DNA of 6,913 nucleotides, from the NCBI GenBank assembly GCA_964487285.1, contig CAZAPZ010000085.1:1-6913 (forward strand). The letters are read 5' to 3'. Positions within the stretch are counted from its first letter, which is position 1, and each line of letters begins with the position of its first letter. The DNA is from CAZAPZ01 sp964487285. Lineage in GTDB: Bacteria; Campylobacterota_A; Desulfurellia; JAADFJ01. Shown here in pieces: positions 1 through 4,625 of this stretch. Under the pieces are notes generated by a model. The model had not been told where the DNA came from and did not search any database. It saw only the letters and a list, made by a program, of their open reading frames with translations. The translations under genes and the position numbers were made by a program.

Positions 1-213
1 CTGATAAATGAGACAAAATGAGAGCCGGTTTATTAGGTTTATTATGCAGTGGGCTCACTAACAGGATGGGGCGGAACATATTTTATGCAGAAGGCAAGCG
101 AATTTTTTATAACGGCAAAAAGCCTAACTGTCGATGCAGCATTAAAGCTGAATTTGGTTACCAGGGTATTAGATGACTATCGTTTTTATCAAAATGTAAT
201 AAATTTTGCCTGA
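1..213 (+). pseudogene. Degraded crotonase-family (enoyl-CoA hydratase/isomerase-like) gene fragment
   Basis: No intact frame exists, but the plus strand retains a recognisable crotonase C-terminal half. Bases 48-59 read SGLT in one frame; from 61, one base out of phase, the text reads TGWGGTYFMQKASEFF, then ITAKSLTVDAALKLNLVTRV, then LDDYRFYQNVINFA and TGA at 211-213. Removing A60 restores GLTTGWGG, a motif seen in crotonase proteins just before the 'A-ElLLTa-xlxAxeAlxlGLVnrV' block, which follows here almost completely (a few residues between MQK and ASEFF seem lost). Upstream, bases 17-49 in a third frame (NESRF...IMQ) may be the preceding piece, implying another shift near base 50. Stops at 9-11 and 34-36 interrupt other frames. 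Past the TGA the same frame gives ACLKRAVLK before TAA at 259-261, possibly more of the tail. Identification is by eye from motif order; the enzyme subtype is unknown. It points toward the nar operon. Confidence 0.62.
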
Positions 214-261
214 GCTTGTCTTAAACGAGCCGTATTAAAACAACGGTGTAAAAAATATTAA

Positions 262-523
262 TAAAGCGGCTGTTTCTCAGCTAAAAAGTTGGATGTACCT
301 TCTTCGCCGGTCGGTGCATTCCTATGGCAACAATAGTCTGCACTTATTAACCCAACCACACGAAAGAGGAGATAGCAAAATTTGTGATTAGGATTTAATA
401 TTTTTAATACTCTGGCTCTCTAAAACCTAAATTTTCTTATATGGCAGGCAAGGACAGGAACTTAAAATATTTATATCTTGTCTCCATTTCCTGTTTCTTG
501 CCTATAGTCTTTCGCTAAATTTC
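262..523. other. Gene-free spacer between crotonase remnant and narK 3' end
   Basis: No open frame of convincing length or family resemblance occurs on either strand. In the same frame as the crotonase remnant, bases 265-333 stay open for 23 codons (ending VGAFLWQQ then TAG), and a ribosome-site-like AAAGAGGAG lies at 363-371 with no usable start after it. Both may be traces of decayed genes or chance. The only structure I can support is the inverted repeat at 447-502. The rest is AT-rich sequence with frequent stops. Confidence 0.6.
447..502 (-). terminator. Imperfect inverted repeat after narK; possible transcript 3'-end hairpin
   Basis: Bases 447-460 (GGCAAGGACAGGAA) pair with 488-502 (TTCCTGTTTCTTGCC): a 7-bp and a 6-bp helix separated by a small internal loop, enclosing a 27-nt AT-rich loop. 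On the minus strand the hairpin starts 21 nt past the narK stop, where an operon terminator or 3'-stabilising stem would be expected. No clear U-tract follows on either strand, and the loop is large, so it is not a canonical intrinsic terminator. A chance repeat or a processing/stability element is also possible. Confidence 0.4.
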
Positions 524-1834
524 TTAGTTAGTCACTTTTACCTTTGATAAAGTTTTAAGAATATATGCTATAAAAATGCTTATAACGGCAAGTACGATAT
601 AAACCATAAACCCTCTGGCGTAACCAATGGTTCCCATTTTGTCAACAAAAAAGCCTAAAATAGGCGGAACGGCAAATCCACCAAAAGCACCCAGCCCTCC
701 GACCCAGCCTGCTGCACCACCTACTGACTCAGGAACATATTTAGGAACCAGTTTAAAAACCGCAGCATTACCCATTCCCATTCCTGCTCCTATAAATAGC
801 TCTCCAATAAAATCGGGCAGGAAAGCTGTGAATATGGTCAGCAGTATCGCTCCTATCAAAACAAGCGAGAAGCTTCCCGTTGCAACTTTTTCGCCGCCTA
901 CTTTATCACTTAGCGTACCTCCATATATCCTGATAAAAGAAGCTAATAAAGAAAAACCTACACCGCCCAATAGACCTGCTTCTCTTATGCCGAATCCATG
1001 GAAAATGCTCCAATATGTAGGAAACCATGCAGTAAGAGCCAGAAAACCGCCGAATGATGTAAAATATAGTGCAACTAGAGCCCAGGTTCTCCATACTGAA
1101 GCAGAGATTTTAAGGGATTCCATAACTTTTCCACTCGGTATAAGCTCCTGGCCAAGTTTCTTTGAAACGACTTCAGCTTTTTCCGGGTTTACTCCTTTTT
1201 TAGTAAGTTGAAAAAAGTATGCATCATGGGCAATGGCGAGGTATATTAATGATCCTATAATAAGTACGATGAGCCAAATAAGATACGAGGTAGCTAAACC
1301 TAAAACCGGCAATATGAAAGAAAGAAGCACTGTAAAAATTCCCGGTGCCGTGTTGCCCAAACCGCCATACAGACCGAGTACAATTCCTTGTTTGGATTGA
1401 GGATACCAGTAAGAAGCTTGCGGTATTCCGACTGAAAATGTTGCTATACCGCATCCGCTTAGAAAACCAAATAGTAAGATTAACGGGTAATAGTTAGCGG
1501 TCAGTTTATTGGGATACAATAGAAAAAGGATTCCCGCCAATCCTATCATACCTATGATACCGAGCGATAGAAGGATACTGAGAGGTTTTTTGCCTCCTAC
1601 TTTGTCCACCCATGCCCCGAACGGAATTCTCATAAGCGAACCTGTTAGCATAGGTGCAGCAACAAGCAGTCCAACCTGCATTCCGGACAGCTGCATTATT
1701 GTCTTGAATTCCTTTGCCGCAGGCCCATACAATGCTACAGCGGCAAAACCGATAAAAAATCCCCATGTTGCCGCAGTTAATCCTAATCTAGGGTTTCCTT
1801 TCAGTTTGTATTTCGAAATTAACTTATTATTCAT
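524..1834 (-). CDS. narK: Nitrate/nitrite transporter, NarK type (MFS, NNP family)
   Basis: Twelve-helix major facilitator protein moving nitrate in and/or nitrite out, supplying the NarGHI active site, which faces the cytoplasm. It has 436 residues with about twelve hydrophobic segments and a hydrophilic central loop near 203-248. Family marks: RIPFGAWVDKVGGKKP after helix 2 with R69; the first nitrate-signature-like motif GLYGGLGNTAPGI (154-166); R302 in SFIRIYGGTLSDKVGG; the second signature GAGMGMGNAAVFKLVP (349-364) followed by GGAAGWVGGLGAFGGF. R69 and R302 are the likely equivalents of substrate-binding R89 and R305 of E. coli NarK. In the first signature the usual GNxG reads GNTA, a small departure. 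Whether it is a nitrate/proton symporter (NarK1) or a nitrate/nitrite antiporter (NarK2) cannot be decided here. The start directly follows the narI stop, with an AGGAGG 7 nt upstream, so it is the fifth gene of the operon. Confidence 0.94.
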   Translation of the reverse strand: MNNKLISKYKLKGNPRLGLTAATWGFFIGFAAVALYGPAAKEFKTIMQLSGMQVGLLVAAPMLTGSLMRIPFGAWVDKVGGKKPLSILLSLGIIGMIGLAGILFLLYPNKLTANYYPLILLFGFLSGCGIATFSVGIPQASYWYPQSKQGIVLGLYGGLGNTAPGIFTVLLSFILPVLGLATSYLIWLIVLIIGSLIYLAIAHDAYFFQLTKKGVNPEKAEVVSKKLGQELIPSGKVMESLKISASVWRTWALVALYFTSFGGFLALTAWFPTYWSIFHGFGIREAGLLGGVGFSLLASFIRIYGGTLSDKVGGEKVATGSFSLVLIGAILLTIFTAFLPDFIGELFIGAGMGMGNAAVFKLVPKYVPESVGGAAGWVGGLGAFGGFAVPPILGFFVDKMGTIGYARGFMVYIVLAVISIFIAYILKTLSKVKVTN

Positions 1835-2512
1835 CTAAATACCTCCTCTGTTGTTTTTATACCATCTTACTAATTCATAAGGCCTCCATAAGTATGGAAT
1901 TGGAACGGAAATCATATGCACCAATCGCGTAAAAGGGAAAATAAGAATCAGAAAAAATGCGTTAAGAATATGAAGTTTTACTACCATAGGCAACACAGTC
2001 ACATAGCTATTATTGGGAGTTAGGCTGACAAGTGAATCAATCCAAGGAACAATAGTGCCGAGATACCAGAGGCTTCCCCATCTGTATGTAAGAGCAATGT
2101 AAATTCCTGTTCCAATCTGAAATAAAAAGAGATACAGAAGCAGCCAATCAGTTGCAAAACTAACCGCACTTACCTTGCTGTTGGCTAATCTTCTCACAGC
2201 CAATATTATAAGGCCGACGAATGAAAGCAGTGCCAATCCAAGCCCTATTGATTCGAAAAGCTCGATCCTACTGCCGACAAGCAGCCATTTGTAAGCTCCC
2301 GGTATAATCAATGCGAAGATATGGATCAGAAGAATGATAATTATTCCGTAATGCCATGGAACAGAACCCCAGAAAAGAGCCTTACTTTCCAAAAATTGAG
2401 AAGAGTAACTTGAATAGGAATATCGGTCTGTTATAAATCGATAAATAGTGAACATTACGGCGATAATCACCGCTATATATGGAAAAACAATAAACAAAAA
2501 ATTATTGAGCAT
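1835..2512 (-). CDS. narI: Respiratory nitrate reductase gamma subunit NarI (diheme cytochrome b)
   Basis: Membrane anchor that oxidises quinol near the periplasmic side and sends electrons via two b hemes to NarH, releasing protons outside. It has 225 residues, the same length as E. coli NarI. Five hydrophobic helices are apparent at about 5-27, 52-74, 86-107, 122-143 and 171-197. The four heme ligands are present: H54 and H64 (PWHYGIIIILLIH) in helix 2, and H181 and H199 (KLHILNAFF, RLVHM) around helix 5, matching the E. coli ligand pattern H56/H66/H187/H205. The last segment, SVPIPYLWRPYELVRWYKNN, is the cytoplasmic tail that contacts NarGH. The ATG start is well supported by GGAGGTGAT with 6 nt between GGAGG and ATG, located within the end of narJ. 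The TAG stop abuts the narK ATG. Confidence 0.97.
   Translation of the reverse strand: MLNNFLFIVFPYIAVIIAVMFTIYRFITDRYSYSSYSSQFLESKALFWGSVPWHYGIIIILLIHIFALIIPGAYKWLLVGSRIELFESIGLGLALLSFVGLIILAVRRLANSKVSAVSFATDWLLLYLFLFQIGTGIYIALTYRWGSLWYLGTIVPWIDSLVSLTPNNSYVTVLPMVVKLHILNAFFLILIFPFTRLVHMISVPIPYLWRPYELVRWYKNNRGGI
1842..1847 (-). promoter_or_regulatory. Ribosome binding site of narK inside narI
   Basis: AGGAGG lies 7 nt before the narK ATG and is itself part of the codons for the last residues of NarI (RGGI). Because TAG and ATG are contiguous, a ribosome ending narI is positioned to start narK. This supports the start chosen at 1834 and translational coupling of the transporter to the reductase. 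Confidence 0.85.
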
Positions 2513-3083
2513 TTATCACCTCCGATTTTATAAAAATTTTCAAGAAAGTAATTATTGATGCATAAAAATCTATAGCCGACATATCACTGCTCTTCTCATT
2601 GCCAATCTCAGTGTTGGTTCGGCTTACCTCGAGGAGCATTCTATCCACAGAAGGTATCAGTGCTTCATTTATTATCTCGCAATAAAAGCTGCTATCTTTT
2701 AAATTTGACAGGAATTTTAATAGCACGGAAATATGATCGGGCATTTCGTTTCCCTGCTGCTTAAATCCGAATTGCCTAAATTTTTCCTTTAATCCTGTTA
2801 TCAGAAGGCTTCTCCTATAATCTTCTCCAAAAAGATAATAGCCGACATAGGGCGAGCATAAGGAGTTTATGTCAAAAATTGCGGTATAGGCCTCCTGGAT
2901 ATAACCTAAAGATTGTTTGTTAAGCCATATTTTTAATTTTTTCAAGTGAGCAGACCTGTTTTTATCAGGTAATAATCTAATCAGGGCATCAAATTGGTAT
3001 TCGATATCATCTTTGGATTCAGGATAATCAATGAGTACAGCAAACAGTTCAAGTGTTTTTTGCTTATTGTCGGTATAATTCAC
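2502..3083 (-). CDS. narJ: Nitrate reductase assembly chaperone NarJ (TorD/NarJ family)
   Basis: Cytoplasmic chaperone that binds apo-NarG, helps insert the molybdenum cofactor and Fe-S cluster, and holds NarGH until it docks on NarI; it is not part of the final enzyme. It has 193 residues, shorter than E. coli NarJ (about 236), mainly at the C-terminus. Family signatures: an N-terminal helix with LLxYP-like FAVLIDYPE (14-22), YTAIFD (66-71), the conserved CSPYVGYYLFGEDYRRS (76-92), and EMPDHISVLLKFL (113-125). The start is GTG at 3083-3081, sharing bases with the narH TGA (GTGA). Upstream there is only a weak AGAAG at 3 nt spacing, so translation probably depends on ribosomes finishing narH, which would suit a chaperone needed in small amounts (inference). 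Its 3' end overlaps narI by 11 bp. Confidence 0.94.
   Translation of the reverse strand: MNYTDNKQKTLELFAVLIDYPESKDDIEYQFDALIRLLPDKNRSAHLKKLKIWLNKQSLGYIQEAYTAIFDINSLCSPYVGYYLFGEDYRRSLLITGLKEKFRQFGFKQQGNEMPDHISVLLKFLSNLKDSSFYCEIINEALIPSVDRMLLEVSRTNTEIGNEKSSDMSAIDFYASIITFLKIFIKSEVINAQ
2515..2523 (-). promoter_or_regulatory. Strong ribosome binding site of narI inside narJ
   Basis: GGAGGTGAT is a near-perfect match to the 16S anti-Shine-Dalgarno, with 6 nt between GGAGG and the narI ATG. It lies within the last narJ codons and fixes the narI start at 2512. It contrasts with the weak site of narJ just upstream, so narI can be translated well even if narJ is not. Confidence 0.85.
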
Positions 3084-4600
3084 AATCTTCTTTTTGCCTT
3101 TTGCAGAAACCCGAATCCACTTTCAGCCTTGTGATCATATACATCTTCAAAACTTTCAATTGCCTCCTCGCGATGCATTGGAGGTATGACAAATCGTTCT
3201 TCCGGACTCGGCAATGAAGTCAGCCTATAAATTGCGTTGGCCTCCTGCGCATCAATGCCGCTTATTTGAAAAGCTTTTTTAAGGTCCGCTTCCGCTACAT
3301 CTCCTACGGTAACACTTCTCCTGTAAAGGCGCACGGCAATAAGCTTTTTGTAAACTGCGTCAATTTTGTTTGTATCTCCTGCAGTAAAGAGTGATGCGAG
3401 ATATTTAATAGGAATTCGCGAATCTTCTAATGAGTGAAATAATTTCATATGATCTGCTGCTTCATTATCGGAGTCTAAGTTTATCACATCGAACTTTTCA
3501 CCTTCTACTTTTGCCATAATAGGCGAAAGAGGCGGCACATAGAAGAGCGACGGCAAGGTTCTGAACTCAGGATGAAGAGGAAGAGCCAGTCCCCATTTTT
3601 TAACAAATTTATATACAGGAGAGTTTTGAGCAGCAGCAATAACATCGTCTTGTATTCCTTGAATCTTTGCGGCAGTTATCACCTTTTCATCGAATGGATT
3701 AAGCAGTACATCAAGTTGGGCATCAACAAGTTTGTTTTCAGGAACCTTAGCCGCATCTTCAATTTTATCTGCATCATAAAGCATTACACCAAGGTACCTT
3801 ATTCGTCCTACACATGAATGCATACATGCGGGGACTTCTCCTGCTTCTAATCGCGGATAACACAGAACGCATTTTTCAGATTTCCCTGTGTTCCAGTTAT
3901 AATAACTTTTTTTATACGGACATCCTGAAACGCACATTCTCCATCCGCGGCATTTCTCCTGATCGATTAAAACTATTCCGTCTTCGCCGCGCTTATATAT
4001 AGCTCCTGATGGACATGTAGAAATACATGCGGCATTTAAGCAGTGGTTACATATTCTGGGAATATAAAAAAACACGAGTCGTTCAAGTTCGTTAAGCTGC
4101 TTTTTCTCCAGCTCAGTCAATTTCTCAAGATTAATATCGCCTCTCGCATAGATTGGAGATCCGCTGAGATCATCATCCCAGTTAGGGCCTGCTTTAATAT
4201 CTATTAGTTTTCCCGTTATCAATGATATTGGTTTTGCTGTGGGCTGGTCATCGCTTTCCGGCGCATTGAACAGATCCTCATATTTATATGTCCATGGTTC
4301 ATAATAATCATCAATGGTTGGAAGTGGAGGACTGGCAAATATATTAAACAGCCTTGTGAGTCTGCCGTTTATTCTCGGTTTTAATGTATCCCCCTCCATC
4401 TTCCAACCGCCTTTATATTGCGATTGGTCTTCCCATTTAGTGGGATAACCGGTTCCTGGTTTTGTTTCAACATTATTCCACCACATATATTCGGCGCCTT
4501 TTCTATCTGTCCAGAGATTCTTGCATGCAACGCTGCAAGTATGACATCCGATACATTTGTCAAGATGGAATACCATAGAAACTTGTGATCGTATATTCAT
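3080..4600 (-). CDS. narH: Respiratory nitrate reductase beta (iron-sulfur) subunit NarH
   Basis: Electron-transfer subunit carrying three [4Fe-4S] and one [3Fe-4S] cluster between NarI heme and NarG; acts at the cytoplasmic face of the membrane. It has 506 residues, close to the 512 of E. coli. Cluster ligands are visible in four groups: C16, C19, C22, C26; C184, C187, C192, C196; C217, W220, C223, C227; C244, C247, C259, C263. The Trp at 220 (CRGWRMC) is the family-typical replacement that makes this the [3Fe-4S] site, so it is not a defect. As I recall the E. coli protein, its second to fourth groups have the same numbering. The region after about 280 is the NarH C-terminal domain. The start MNIRSQVSMV matches the family N-terminus and is preceded by AAAGGAG with a 5-nt spacer. 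It begins 25 bp after narG, and its TGA overlaps the narJ start codon. Confidence 0.98.
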   Translation of the reverse strand: MNIRSQVSMVFHLDKCIGCHTCSVACKNLWTDRKGAEYMWWNNVETKPGTGYPTKWEDQSQYKGGWKMEGDTLKPRINGRLTRLFNIFASPPLPTIDDYYEPWTYKYEDLFNAPESDDQPTAKPISLITGKLIDIKAGPNWDDDLSGSPIYARGDINLEKLTELEKKQLNELERLVFFYIPRICNHCLNAACISTCPSGAIYKRGEDGIVLIDQEKCRGWRMCVSGCPYKKSYYNWNTGKSEKCVLCYPRLEAGEVPACMHSCVGRIRYLGVMLYDADKIEDAAKVPENKLVDAQLDVLLNPFDEKVITAAKIQGIQDDVIAAAQNSPVYKFVKKWGLALPLHPEFRTLPSLFYVPPLSPIMAKVEGEKFDVINLDSDNEAADHMKLFHSLEDSRIPIKYLASLFTAGDTNKIDAVYKKLIAVRLYRRSVTVGDVAEADLKKAFQISGIDAQEANAIYRLTSLPSPEERFVIPPMHREEAIESFEDVYDHKAESGFGFLQKAKRRL

Positions 4601-4605
4601 TGTTA

Positions 4606-4612
4606 CTCCTTT
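4606..4612 (-). promoter_or_regulatory. Ribosome binding site of narH
   Basis: AAAGGAG with a 5-nt spacer to the narH ATG lies in the 25-bp gap after narG. It supports the start at 4600, which also agrees with the family N-terminus. Confidence 0.8.
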
Positions 4613-4625
4613 GATATAATCATTT

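Noticed and set aside
18..176. Plus-strand 52-codon ORF starting at ATG 18
   Set aside because: It runs across the point where the crotonase reading changes frame; after base 60 its product (NRMGRNIFYAEG...) is the out-of-frame version of TGWGGTYFMQKA, so it is not a real small gene.
627..1211. Long plus-strand open frame opposite narK (194 codons)
   Set aside because: It is antisense to a clear transporter gene; its product is Pro/Ser/Thr-rich with no family resemblance, as expected for the complement of membrane-protein codons.
3941..3943. Apparent loss of a cluster cysteine in NarH (Trp at residue 220)
   Set aside because: Trp at this position is the norm in NarH and creates the [3Fe-4S] cluster; it is not a mutation.
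4603..4623. Six-codon minus-strand ORF (ATG ... GAG TAA) overlapping the narH ribosome site, resembling a leader peptide
   Set aside because: It has no ribosome site of its own and its last codons simply are the narH Shine-Dalgarno sequence; most likely chance in an AT-rich gap.
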